From Saccharofermentans sp. (GTDB taxonomy: Bacteria > Bacillota > Clostridia > Saccharofermentanales > Saccharofermentanaceae): DNA of 64,000 bases. The notes beneath the pieces are model-generated. The model saw only the letters and a program-made list of their open reading frames with translations. It did no database searches and was not told the origin of the DNA. Shown piece after piece: positions 55,203-62,395 of this stretch (its first letter is position 1; each line of letters opens with the position of its first letter). The translations under genes were made by a program, and so were the position numbers. The stretch lies in assembly GCA_024403795.1 (NCBI GenBank), contig JAKSRD010000005.1, positions 31,281 through 95,280 of the forward strand, in the 5' to 3' direction.

Positions 55203-56183
55203 ATGGCAGATGTAAGACCGGAATCCCTCAAGAGGATTACAACAAAGGAGCAGGCAGATGCTTTCATCGAAGAGCAGGTAGCCGCTATTCGTAACCAGGT
55301 TGGAGACAAAAAAGTTCTCTTGGCTCTTTCAGGCGGTGTTGATTCTTCAGTAGTCGCAGCCCTTTTGATCAAAGCTATCGGCAAAAACCTCGTAAACGTA
55401 CATGTTAATCACGGTCTTCTCCGCAAAGGCGAACCTGAGATGGTATGCAAAGTGTTCAGAGATGAGCTCGGTGCTAACCTCATCTATGTAGACGCTACAG
55501 ACAGATTCCTTGATCTTCTCGCAGGCGTTACAGATCCGGAGCAGAAGCGTCACATCATCGGCGAAGAGTTTATCAAGGTTTTCGCTGAAGAAGCAGCAAA
55601 GCTCGACGGAATTGCTTTCCTCGCACAGGGCACGATCTATCCTGACATCCTCGAGAGTGAGCAGGGTATCAAGGCTCACCACAACGTTGGCGGACTTCCC
55701 CCGGAACTCGATTTCGAGCTTGTTGAGCCCGTTAAGTATCTCTATAAGGACGAGGTTCGTGTAGTCGGTTCTGCTCTCGGACTTCCCGATAAGATGGTTT
55801 ACCGTCAGCCTTTCCCGGGTCCGGGACTCGGCGTAAGATGTCCCGGCGCTATCACGAGAGACAGACTTGAAGCAGTCAGAGAGTCTGATGCCATTCTTCG
55901 TGAAGAGTTCGAGAAGGCAGGTCTTGCAGGCAAGGTATGGCAGTACTTCACAGTAGTACCCGACTTCAAGTCAACAGGTATCAAGGACGGCAAGAGAGCT
56001 TTCGAATGGCCTTGCATCGTTCGTGCCATCAACACAGTAGACGTAGTTGAAGTAACTGTTGAGCCCATCGACTACGAGCTTATGTGCCACATCACAGATC
56101 GTATCACCCATGAGGTTCCCGGCATCAATCGTGTTCTCTACGATTACACACCGAAGCCGACAGCTACAGTTGAGTACGAATAA
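55203..56183 (+). CDS. guaA: GMP synthetase ATP-pyrophosphatase subunit (no glutaminase domain)
   Basis: The ATG at 55203 follows TGGAGG, giving 326 residues. The product has the PP-loop LALSGGVDSSVVAALL near residue 44 and QGTIYPDILESEQGIKAHHNVGGLP near 140. The C-terminal dimerisation domain has RQPFPGPGLGVRCPG and ends KPTATVEYE. Usual bacterial GuaA has about 510 residues with an N-terminal amidotransferase domain, absent here, and no separate glutaminase gene lies next to it. It may use free ammonia or a distant subunit, as in archaeal split enzymes. Confidence 0.93.
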   Translation: MADVRPESLKRITTKEQADAFIEEQVAAIRNQVGDKKVLLALSGGVDSSVVAALLIKAIGKNLVNVHVNHGLLRKGEPEMVCKVFRDELGANLIYVDATDRFLDLLAGVTDPEQKRHIIGEEFIKVFAEEAAKLDGIAFLAQGTIYPDILESEQGIKAHHNVGGLPPELDFELVEPVKYLYKDEVRVVGSALGLPDKMVYRQPFPGPGLGVRCPGAITRDRLEAVRESDAILREEFEKAGLAGKVWQYFTVVPDFKSTGIKDGKRAFEWPCIVRAINTVDVVEVTVEPIDYELMCHITDRITHEVPGINRVLYDYTPKPTATVEYE

Positions 56184-56196
56184 TCGCAAAACGCTT

Positions 56197-56228
56197 GAAA
56201 GTCCCTAAAATAGGGGCTTTCAATTTTT
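56197..56228 (+). terminator. guaA terminator
   Basis: GAAAGTCCC pairs with GGGGCTTTC (one G-U) around TAAAATA, then TTTTT. The right repeat copy carries a different but equally paired hairpin here. Confidence 0.85.
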
Positions 56229-56319
56229 CATGTCAACAAAATGTCAACAAGACTTTGAAATTCGGGTATTTTTTGGTACTTGAGAAGGCATTAAAAATAC
56301 CTAGAGTTCTTTGCTTGGA

Positions 56320-56328
56320 TGATATAAT
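56320..56328 (+). promoter_or_regulatory. Extended -10 promoter in left repeat
   Basis: TG-A-TATAAT with TATAAT at 56323-56328; no -35 match. It points to the gene at 56480, about 150 bp downstream. Confidence 0.5.
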
Positions 56329-56479
56329 TATCTTGTCTGAGGGAGTGATTCCTTAGTACAGAAAATACACAGTTATCCAGTTTAGGGTTGGTATAGATAA
56401 ACCCGCTAATAACAGACAGTTATCAGAAGGATTGATCTTGAGTTTTATCCGAATGAGATAGAGATGAGGATGAACATTT

Positions 56480-57130
56480 ATGTTTCTGACTGAGGAAGAA
56501 GTAAACAAGGTTATCAGGACCGTAAGAGGAATAACACCAGAAGATGCTGTCCTTACTTACATGAAGCAGTATTTTCGGGATGAATACAGTATTTGCATAT
56601 TAGACTATATCTGTTCAACAGAAAGGTTCGGTCCTCCGGGCCGGAAATCGAAGCGGGTCCAGTTCGTTACCTGGGGCATTGAGGAGACACGTAAGTGCCC
56701 CACGGCTTTTGATATGGGTGTAAGGAAAAATTTAAAGAATGTCTTCGCTCGAGCTTGCCAGGAGAATGATCTCCATCCTGATTTTAATGATCCTTCGAAC
56801 TTCTTTCCCGTTCTGTCTGACATAGAATCTGATATTACCGCACTTCTATTCAAGAAGAAGAAAAATCAGATCGATGCAGTACTTAAAAGTTATTCCCAGG
56901 TCAGAGAGCAAATATATTTATCCCCCTGTGTCCATGTGTTCTATGAGACAGATGAAGATATAGTAAAGAATGAGGAAAACGGTTTGTCTTCAGAGATCAG
57001 GAACAAGATCAGTGATATGTTGGGCGAAGTTGAAGGCTTTGAAGGGAGAAGACTGGGACATACAGTTTTCACGAGTCTTCAGACGTTAAGAGAAAAATAC
57101 GACAACAACACATATTATTATTTACTCTAA
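56480..57130 (+). CDS. Island protein of unknown function
   Basis: The 216-residue product begins MFLTEEEVNKVIRTVRG and is rich in Asp, Glu, Lys and aromatic residues. It has no signal, membrane segment or motif that I recognise. Cys residues near 39, 45 and 73 are scattered. It is the first gene after the left repeat, transcribed away from guaA, apparently from the promoter carried in the repeat. Codon use looks more AT-rich than in the housekeeping genes. Confidence 0.65.
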   Translation: MFLTEEEVNKVIRTVRGITPEDAVLTYMKQYFRDEYSICILDYICSTERFGPPGRKSKRVQFVTWGIEETRKCPTAFDMGVRKNLKNVFARACQENDLHPDFNDPSNFFPVLSDIESDITALLFKKKKNQIDAVLKSYSQVREQIYLSPCVHVFYETDEDIVKNEENGLSSEIRNKISDMLGEVEGFEGRRLGHTVFTSLQTLREKYDNNTYYYLL

Positions 57131-57135
57131 TAAAG

Positions 57136-57285
57136 AATCAGATTAACAGGCTAGAAGTATTGGAGGAAAATGGTCGATTGCCTCGCTATGAGCATGAATA
57201 TGAGCGAGTGATAGCTCGTGAAAACCGTAGAAACAGGTATAAAGCATTGCTTGGAATAACAACCGCGCCTTGGGACAGAGGGTAA
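57136..57285 (+). pseudogene. 3' remnant of an unidentified gene
   Basis: An open stretch of 49 codons ends at TAA (57283-57285) and reads INRLEVLEENGRLPRYEH then a Glu/Arg-rich segment and LLGITTAPWDRG. The composition is protein-like, but there is no start codon with a binding site in frame. It looks like the C-terminus of a gene whose 5' part was lost. Confidence 0.5.
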
Positions 57286-57310
57286 AATACGGAATTAAAT
57301 AAACTAACAG

Positions 57311-57334
57311 AGGCTGGCAAATGCCAGCCTTCAT
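57311..57334. terminator. Hairpin after the gene remnant
   Basis: GGCTGGC (57312-57318) pairs with GCCAGCC (57323-57329), loop AAAT, followed by TTCATT on the plus strand; a weak terminator in either direction. Confidence 0.45.
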
Positions 57335-57440
57335 TATGCTTATCATTATAGATTTCAGACGAATCGTATTATGAATCAGACTTCTTTTGGAAATCTTGTA
57401 CGATTTGACCCTCTTCCACTGCTTAATAGTGAGGAGAGGT

Positions 57441-57605
57441 TTACAGCGGAAGATCGTCAATACACATGTAATAGACACCGAGCCGCTTGATCTGAGCCTT
57501 TGCATCGTGCTTGATGCGAGTCACCTCATAAGGCGGCTTCCTTTTTAGCTTAGCCAGGATAACAGCCAGCATTCCGCCCCAAACGACAGTAATATTACTT
57601 TCCAC
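57441..57605 (-). CDS. Small island protein with a hydrophobic N-terminal segment
   Basis: A GTG at 57605 lies within the end of the upstream minus-strand fragment (11-bp overlap). It would give 54 residues with a hydrophobic stretch ITVVWGGMLAVILAKL and a basic C-terminal half. An ATG further upstream (57671) would make it longer. I do not recognise it. The start is uncertain. Confidence 0.4.
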   Translation of the reverse strand: MESNITVVWGGMLAVILAKLKRKPPYEVTRIKHDAKAQIKRLGVYYMCIDDLPL

Positions 57606-58068
57606 GTGATTCGATCTCTTCTTTGATATTTGCTGTATGCGCCTGTAGATCAGCTTCAAACCGGCTCTCAAAATCTTCTTTTGCCAAGACGGAATAAAAG
57701 GCTTTCTTTGCGGTGTAGTTTATCCAGTCATCGACCATAGATGTGACTACACTGAAGCTGCTGACCGGTATGTAATAAATAATCTTGATGTCAGACCCGG
57801 TATATTCGATCATAGAATTACAGTTGCAACCTAACTTCTTGAAGTATTCAAGTTCATACAGGAATTGTGCAAAGTCTTCCGAGTATAAATCCTGATCCTG
57901 GAGCTTTACTGCGTCAAAGATAAATCCCTGAGATACCTTCTTGGTATAAGGATCCTTTTTTGTTGTTGTACCAATGATCAGGTCAGGGGTGAGCTTGCAT
58001 ATTATCCTCGTCAGATCAGACGTGGTAACACAATGCTTTGCCTTTGCTTTAGATAGCTTTTCTACACC
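57595..58068 (-). pseudogene. 5'-truncated gene of unknown function
   Basis: The frame is open for 157 residues from a stop codon at 58069-58071 to its own stop at 57595, but it has no start codon before the ATG at 57813. The residues before that ATG (for example DLTRIICKLTPDLIIGTT and KVSQGFIFDAVKLQDQDLY) look like real protein, so the gene has probably lost its 5' end. A shortened product from 57813 (72 residues) is possible. Confidence 0.5.
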
Positions 58069-58260
58069 TTATCCGTAAACTGCATCTATCTGAAAGAAAA
58101 CCAGTTTGACAGATACACTGTGATAGCTGCTATAACGGCTCTGGCATTCACCGTATTCCTTTCGGGAGTAATCAAAGGAATTGCACCTGTAAACCTCTTT
58201 GCGCTTCAAATAGGCTTGTTCCTGAGCTATTCAGGAGTAAGAGCATGGATTGTACGATAA
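58057..58260 (+). pseudogene. 3' fragment of a membrane protein gene
   Basis: The frame is open from a TAG at 58054-58056 to TAA at 58258-58260. It has no start codon and includes two hydrophobic stretches, YTVIAAITALAFTVFLSGV and LFALQIGLFLSYSG, ending WIVR. It resembles the last helices of a permease-like protein. Its 5' end meets the 5' end of the divergent truncated gene, marking a recombination scar near 58.06 kb. Confidence 0.55.
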
Positions 58261-58277
58261 AAATATAAATATTATTA

Positions 58278-58325
58278 ATCCTGATCATGTATTGCAATTG
58301 TGATACATGGTCAGGATCTTTTTTA
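58278..58325 (+). terminator. Intrinsic terminator after the membrane protein fragment
   Basis: ATCCTGATCATGTAT pairs with ATACATGGTCAGGAT (one G-U) and is followed by TTTTTTATT. It belongs to the truncated membrane protein gene. Confidence 0.85.
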
Positions 58326-58449
58326 TTGCCTGGAAATATGTGACGGGGGTAGCCAATATGAATCCTGCACTAACCATTAACACTATGGAAATATAAACGG
58401 CCGAGAAATAGAATTCCCGGTCGTTAAACAATTGAATAATAGATATCGC

Positions 58450-58902
58450 TTATTCCGCACTATTCTTGAAATTCTCAACTTCGGATATAAGCCTCTCGTC
58501 AAGTTGAGGTGAGTAAAGAGGATTTTTCATCAAGTCCGCATTATCATATCCAGCTTTAGGCAAGATGGTGATTGCGATTCCGTCGAGGATATCCATGTCA
58601 TCATACTTCTCAACTTCCATATCTATACGATAATATATATAGGCAAGGAAGTTGTAAGGGTCAGGGATAACATATTCATATCCGCCGTAACTCCAGAAAA
58701 GATGCGCGAAGTTTATTACTGATTCAGGTGTTACACACTTTGCGAACAGATATTGTTTCCAACTCTCGAATGTTTTATCCCACCCATAATCGATGATTTG
58801 CTGTTGAGCACGATCCAGTAATGCTTCGTCTTGCTCGTCAGTAAGCTCTTCGTCATAATGGCGATTAAACAAATACATAGTCTCATCATCAATATTTTTC
58901 AT
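58450..58902 (-). CDS. Probable immunity protein
   Basis: The ATG at 58902 follows GGAGG by 8 bp and overlaps the toxin stop codon (ATGA); an ATG five codons earlier sits on that site. The 150-residue product is acidic, helical and rich in Tyr, Asp and Glu, typical of immunity proteins, with FAHLFWSYGGYEYVIPDPYNFLAYIYYR in the middle. Its role is inferred from the position directly behind the toxin gene and from composition. Confidence 0.65.
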   Translation of the reverse strand: MKNIDDETMYLFNRHYDEELTDEQDEALLDRAQQQIIDYGWDKTFESWKQYLFAKCVTPESVINFAHLFWSYGGYEYVIPDPYNFLAYIYYRIDMEVEKYDDMDILDGIAITILPKAGYDNADLMKNPLYSPQLDERLISEVENFKNSAE

Positions 58903-59423
58903 TTTCTTTTCCTCCATTCTGAACCTGGTGCAAACAGGTTTGGATTTGAATCATAAAGCTTATTAAGAGCATCATTGACCTTGTTCATCGACCCTATATT
59001 AGGCCTGTAATGCCCACTCTGATTATCGACGGATAGAATCTTTCCTTTTCTGAATGTTATCATACCGGCACACTGCACCTGAGGATCCTTTCCGCCGATC
59101 AGTGTTGGATGTGGAGCTCTTTTCCTGCCATCGTTGGGATTTACGCGCTTCCCAATTATTATATTACCATCCATGTCCATAACATATGTTATTGGTCCGT
59201 CCGGCACCTTTCCGTCAATAATCACTTTATTGTCACTTACAGCATCCTCTATATTTGTTGCAGTAGGGTTTTTGAAATAGCCATAGCTGTCATAGATATC
59301 CGGATCTTGCTTATCAACATCCCGCATCGCTGCAACTACTTGATATGAATCGGCTAATGGTTGAGATCCTCCTCCTGTTCCAGAGTATATGCTACTGTAT
59401 CCGCTGCCCACATCAATCACCAC
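58899..59423 (-). CDS. Orphan LXG/polymorphic-toxin C-terminal module
   Basis: The 174-residue frame starts at GTG (59423 or 59420), inside the DUF4417 stop region. Its N-terminus, IDVGSGYSSIYSGTGGGSQPL, is the linker seen before toxin domains in Firmicutes LXG/WXG polymorphic toxins. The C-terminal half carries VMDMDGNIIIGKRV, APHPTLIGG and LSVDNQSGHYRPN, a conserved toxin-domain pattern whose activity I cannot name. The secretion domain is missing, so it is an orphan cassette. An immunity gene follows directly. Confidence 0.6.
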   Translation of the reverse strand: MVIDVGSGYSSIYSGTGGGSQPLADSYQVVAAMRDVDKQDPDIYDSYGYFKNPTATNIEDAVSDNKVIIDGKVPDGPITYVMDMDGNIIIGKRVNPNDGRKRAPHPTLIGGKDPQVQCAGMITFRKGKILSVDNQSGHYRPNIGSMNKVNDALNKLYDSNPNLFAPGSEWRKRK

Positions 59424-60087
59424 CCCTCATCTTTGACGTCCAATCGCTGAAATGGACGAAATTAGTGCGATCAACAATATCTCCGAAGATTGCATCGGGC
59501 ATGCTGCCATATATGAGGACATATTCAGGTTCAAGTTCATCAAGCATTGCTATTAAACCTTCGCGAAAGTAATGCTTATTTTCTTTACCCTGAATACATC
59601 CGTAAGTTCCGACTGATACGATGCTGTGTTTTGGAAGGCCAACAAAGGCAAACTTTTCAGGGAGAATCGATGTGGTGTAGCTTCTCTCGTCGCCCCAGCG
59701 AACATTGGGGATCACATATATTCCGTGTAACTGAAGATAGTGTCCTATTGCTCTGTTCATATAAGTGTTGGCAATCTGAAGATTTAAGGGCATATCTCTA
59801 TAGAGACTGCAATCAGGACTCACAACACCTGGGAACTTCTTGAGTTCATCAAGATATTCATCCGTTGCCATTATCACATCGGCAAACTTGACATCGTGTT
59901 CATAAAACACGACAAATTCGCTGTGATCCTTTGTTCGATTCATAAGACTGAAAGGAATTGTGTCTTGGGGAAGAACAATCTTCTTTGGTGGATTGATGTA
60001 AGGGATTTCGAAAATTCCTTTAAAACTTGCAGCACGAACTAGGTCTGCTCGAAATCCATCGTCTATAACAAAATTATTTTTTCTCAT
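59413..60087 (-). CDS. DUF4417 domain protein
   Basis: The ATG at 60087 follows AAAGG; an in-frame GTG six codons earlier is less well placed. The 224-residue product matches the DUF4417 family found in phages and mobile elements. It has FYEHDVKFADVIM, VVSPDCSLYRDMPLNLQIANTY near residue 90, GIYVIPNVRWGDERSYT near 120 and VSVGTYGCIQGKENKHYF then LEPEYVLIYGSM. Its function is unknown. It has a strong promoter with an operator and a leader of about 240 nt. It overlaps the toxin frame by 11 bp. Confidence 0.75.
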   Translation of the reverse strand: MRKNNFVIDDGFRADLVRAASFKGIFEIPYINPPKKIVLPQDTIPFSLMNRTKDHSEFVVFYEHDVKFADVIMATDEYLDELKKFPGVVSPDCSLYRDMPLNLQIANTYMNRAIGHYLQLHGIYVIPNVRWGDERSYTTSILPEKFAFVGLPKHSIVSVGTYGCIQGKENKHYFREGLIAMLDELEPEYVLIYGSMPDAIFGDIVDRTNFVHFSDWTSKMRGGD

Positions 60088-60313
60088 GTTAAAACCTTTC
60101 TCCACAAAGGGATAAGAATGTTTGTTGTTCTTAACCTGTCTCCGTGATAGAATGGCTTTGCTACAAGTGATTTATCACGACTAAGGCAGGTAGTTGCAAA
60201 ACAAAGCGGCTATTTGCCTTTTCTTTTGCGTTGATTTGTTTTTAAGGAACGAAAAAGATTCTTAATTCAACTGCTGTTAAACATTTCAGTAACCTCCCGG
60301 ATATTTACTTGTT

Positions 60314-60325
60314 AGCGTGTTCGCT
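60314..60325 (-). promoter_or_regulatory. 12-bp dyad operator at the DUF4417 promoter
   Basis: On the minus strand AGCG-AACA-CGCT, located just after the predicted transcription start. An identical site in the same orientation relative to the promoter is at 60479-60490 on the plus strand. The XRE protein encoded next door is the obvious binder. Confidence 0.65.
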
Positions 60326-60338
60326 GATTTCTTACACC

Positions 60339-60367
60339 ATTGTATCTTTACCCCTACATATTGTCAA
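60339..60367 (-). promoter_or_regulatory. DUF4417-toxin operon promoter
   Basis: On the minus strand TTGACA (60362-60367), a 17-bp spacer and TACAAT (60339-60344): a near-consensus promoter, consistent with a gene kept silent by a repressor. Confidence 0.8.
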
Positions 60368-60438
60368 CACCTCTATTTCGTACCCCAATATCTAGTGTTT
60401 ATTATCAGCAAATGCACCGTTCTTCATTATATTTATAT

Positions 60439-60467
60439 TGATTTCTTGTATGCTTACATTTATAATG
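60439..60467 (+). promoter_or_regulatory. XRE-ImmA operon promoter
   Basis: TTGATT (60439-60444), a 17-bp spacer and a perfect TATAAT (60462-60467), about 46 bp upstream of the XRE start. Confidence 0.8.
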
Positions 60468-60480
60468 TAAGCATACAAGC
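60446..60480. repeat. Perfect 35-bp palindrome over the XRE promoter
   Basis: CTTGTATGCTTACATT (60446-60461) and its exact complement (60465-60480) flank TAT. It covers the spacer, the -10 and the start region, and touches the 12-bp dyad at 60479. It could be a second operator or a DNA/RNA hairpin. Confidence 0.8.
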
Positions 60481-60490
60481 GAACACGCTG
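60479..60490 (+). promoter_or_regulatory. 12-bp dyad operator at the XRE promoter
   Basis: AGCG-AACA-CGCT on the plus strand, 12-23 bp after the -10 box. It is identical to the site at the divergent promoter. Confidence 0.65.
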
Positions 60491-60513
60491 GTGATTCAGA
60501 AAGGGGTATCTTT

Positions 60514-60888
60514 ATGACTGGAGAATTTGGAAAGTTTATCGAGAAAAAACGGAAAGAGTTAGGTAAAACTCTTCGCGGATTAGCAACTGAACTCGATATT
60601 GCTCCGGCTTATATGAGCGATATAGAGAAAGGTCATCGCTATCCCCCGGATAAAGAAAAATTGGACCTTATAGTGACTATTTTGGCATTATCAAAAGAAG
60701 AAACAGATCTTATGTTTGACCTTGCTGCTCGAGAGAAGGAGAATTCTGTTTCTCCTGATCTCCCTGAGTATATTATGGGAAATAAAAAGGCGCGTGTTGC
60801 TCTTCGTATTGCTAGAGATAACAATGCTTCTGAAGAGACATGGCAGAAAGTAATTGATTTACTTGAAGCTGAGGATCAAGGGCAGTGA
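60514..60888 (+). CDS. XRE-family repressor (ImmR-like)
   Basis: The 124-residue product has an N-terminal helix-turn-helix of Cro/CI type: FGKFIEKKRKELGKTLRGLATELDIAPAYMSDIEKGHRYPP (residues 5-45). A C-terminal helical part follows (about 60-120). AAAGGGG precedes the ATG. It shares a GTGA overlap with the metallopeptidase gene, the same arrangement as immR-immA of ICEBs1. It likely binds the two AGCG-N4-CGCT dyads and represses both promoters. Confidence 0.88.
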   Translation: MTGEFGKFIEKKRKELGKTLRGLATELDIAPAYMSDIEKGHRYPPDKEKLDLIVTILALSKEETDLMFDLAAREKENSVSPDLPEYIMGNKKARVALRIARDNNASEETWQKVIDLLEAEDQGQ

Positions 60889-61601
60889 TTTACTATAGCT
60901 ATAGTAAAACTCAACTTGAAAAGCAGGCACTGGAGACGTTAGCTTCATATGATAAGCAGTTACTTGTCAAACCAAAGCAGATTGATGTTTATGATGTGAT
61001 AGAAAAGCTTCTTGATGTTCCATATGATTGGAAATACCTCACACCTAATCAAGCTATTCTTGGCGCGACTGCATTTAATCCTGGATATATTTGGGCCTGG
61101 CCTGAACCTGTGTATCGTGAAGGCATGTTACCGTACAAAGTGCCGGTTGAAAAAGGAACAATCCTAATTGATAGCACTCTTACTGAAAGGGGCAACATCG
61201 GTCGCGAAAACTTTACGGTTATGCATGAAGTATTTCATCAGGTTTTGCATAAGGAATGCTTTCGCAACGAACCGCCAAACTATGCTCATTTCTCGAAGAA
61301 TCCTGAATATGACAGCAATGGCCACAAGAAGCTTAAAACGGCAATTGATTATATAGAATTTCAGGCTAACCACTGTGCTGCTTGTTTTTTAATGCCTCGG
61401 GATTTGGTGATTGAAACATATGGAAAAATGTTTTCGAAGAGATCATATGGTGTACTGAAGGAAATATACATCAACAATTTAGTTCGAGAAATGGCAGTAG
61501 AGTTTAACTCGTCAGAGACGGCGATGAAGTACCGATTAGACAATTTGAATATATTGAGAAAAGTAGGAGATGGAAAGTATTATGAACCAGTCAACGTATA
61601 A
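60885..61601 (+). CDS. ImmA/IrrE-family metallopeptidase
   Basis: The 238-residue product starts at GTG (60885), overlapping the repressor stop. The zinc motif H-E-V-F-H is near residue 110 in FTVMHEVFHQVLHKECF, and a further acidic region (DYIEFQANHCAACFLMPRDLV) near 155 supplies the third ligand and is typical of the family. ImmA-type peptidases cleave their partner repressor to switch on element genes. Its place and coupling make the XRE protein the likely target. Confidence 0.9.
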   Translation: MIYYSYSKTQLEKQALETLASYDKQLLVKPKQIDVYDVIEKLLDVPYDWKYLTPNQAILGATAFNPGYIWAWPEPVYREGMLPYKVPVEKGTILIDSTLTERGNIGRENFTVMHEVFHQVLHKECFRNEPPNYAHFSKNPEYDSNGHKKLKTAIDYIEFQANHCAACFLMPRDLVIETYGKMFSKRSYGVLKEIYINNLVREMAVEFNSSETAMKYRLDNLNILRKVGDGKYYEPVNV

Positions 61602-61671
61602 TTCATTAAAATCATATATCTGGGGTATGACCTATCATCCGGATAATAAGTAGAGATCACGGAGAGCGCTA

Positions 61672-62211
61672 ATGAGTCTTAAAGAAACGAGCAAATTTAT
61701 ATCACTGATACTCAGACACAAGCCCGAAGCGATAGGGATAACTCTTGATGAGCATGGCTGGGCTAATGTTAACGAGTTAATTGCTGGCATATCGAAGACG
61801 CAGCCTATAGATATGTCGATGCTTGAGCAGATTGTCTCTGAAGATGAGAAACAACGCTATTCCTTCAATGAAGACAAGACATTAATAAGAGCAAATCAAG
61901 GACATTCTATACCTGTTGATGTTGAACTGGAAGAAAAAGAGCCACCTGAAGTTTTGTATCACGGAACAGGAGAGAAGTTTGTTGCTTCTATCGATGCACA
62001 AGGGTTGATACCCAAATCGCGTCTTTATGTTCATTTATCGTCTGATAAAGACACTGCTAATAAAGTTGGACAACGACATGGAAAACCAATCATATATGTT
62101 GTGAAAAGTGGAAAAATGTATTGTGATGGATATAAGTTTTATATGTCAGTTAATGGCGTGTGGCTAACAAAGGCTGTTCCCTTATCTTATTTGGAAAAAC
62201 AAGAGGATTAG
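61672..62211 (+). CDS. kptA: RNA 2'-phosphotransferase KptA/Tpt1
   Basis: Tpt1/KptA transfers an internal RNA 2'-phosphate to NAD, giving ADP-ribose 1'',2''-cyclic phosphate and nicotinamide. The 179-residue product is full length: SKFISLILRHKPE at the N-terminus, HGWANVNELI, RANQGHS near residue 83 and the NAD-binding VLYHGT near 100. SRLYVHLS follows near 120. The catalytic Arg/His/Arg set appears intact. Bacteria that have it lack a known tRNA-splicing need for it. It is the last gene before the right repeat. Confidence 0.92.
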   Translation: MSLKETSKFISLILRHKPEAIGITLDEHGWANVNELIAGISKTQPIDMSMLEQIVSEDEKQRYSFNEDKTLIRANQGHSIPVDVELEEKEPPEVLYHGTGEKFVASIDAQGLIPKSRLYVHLSSDKDTANKVGQRHGKPIIYVVKSGKMYCDGYKFYMSVNGVWLTKAVPLSYLEKQED

Positions 62212-62253
62212 GGATTAAGTGATGAAGCATTCGAATGAGATGTATTAAGCCAC

Positions 62254-62285
62254 TAAAAAGCCATCATCCGCTCATAAAAAGCCAT
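62254..62285. repeat. Two 11-bp direct repeats inside the right island end
   Basis: TAAAAAGCCAT at 62254-62264 and 62275-62285, spaced 21 bp start to start (about two helical turns). They lie 86-117 bp left of the right 195-bp repeat. Confidence 0.6.
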
Positions 62286-62310
62286 AGAAACGGTGGAATA
62301 AGAAGAATAA

Positions 62311-62357
62311 TACCACAAGATATTGCGTTTTTTGGAACTCATCTACCACAAGATATG
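62311..62357. repeat. Two 13-bp direct repeats inside the right island end
   Basis: TACCACAAGATAT at 62311-62323 and 62345-62357, spaced 34 bp, ending 13 bp before the right 195-bp repeat. Together with the preceding pair they could be arm-type recombinase sites. No gene is present in 62212-62593. Confidence 0.6.
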
Positions 62358-62395
62358 GGAGTCAGCAAAGAGTACGAGTAATCGCAAAACGCTTG

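Larger units (their letters stand above)
56172..56366 (+). repeat. 195-bp direct repeat, left copy (attL-like)
   Basis: The repeat begins in the last codons of guaA (GAG TAC GAA TAA). It runs through the terminator, two 11-bp tandem units ATGTCAACAAA/ATGTCAACAAG (56230-56251) and an extended -10 promoter, ending at CAGAAAAT. The right copy at 62371-62565 has the same length without gaps and differs at about 11 positions. Sequence on both sides is unrelated. Integration at the guaA 3' end is a known habit of genomic islands. Confidence 0.9.
60088..60513. other. Divergent regulatory region DUF4417/XRE
   Basis: These 426 bp contain no gene. They hold the two promoters and operators listed separately, a perfect 35-bp palindrome, and a long untranslated leader for the DUF4417 transcript (about 60088-60330) with a small palindrome GTGAT-AA-ATCAC near 60157-60168 region (read on the minus strand). 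Confidence 0.6.

Noticed and set aside
57143..57505. Minus-strand gene of 120 codons beside the unknown island gene
   Set aside because: Basic, irregular composition, no ribosome binding site, and it runs across a terminator hairpin and antisense to a better coding fragment.
56184..62370. Integrase or transposase inside the island
   Set aside because: No frame shows tyrosine recombinase (R...H-x-x-R...Y) or serine recombinase motifs; the mobility gene must be outside or lost.
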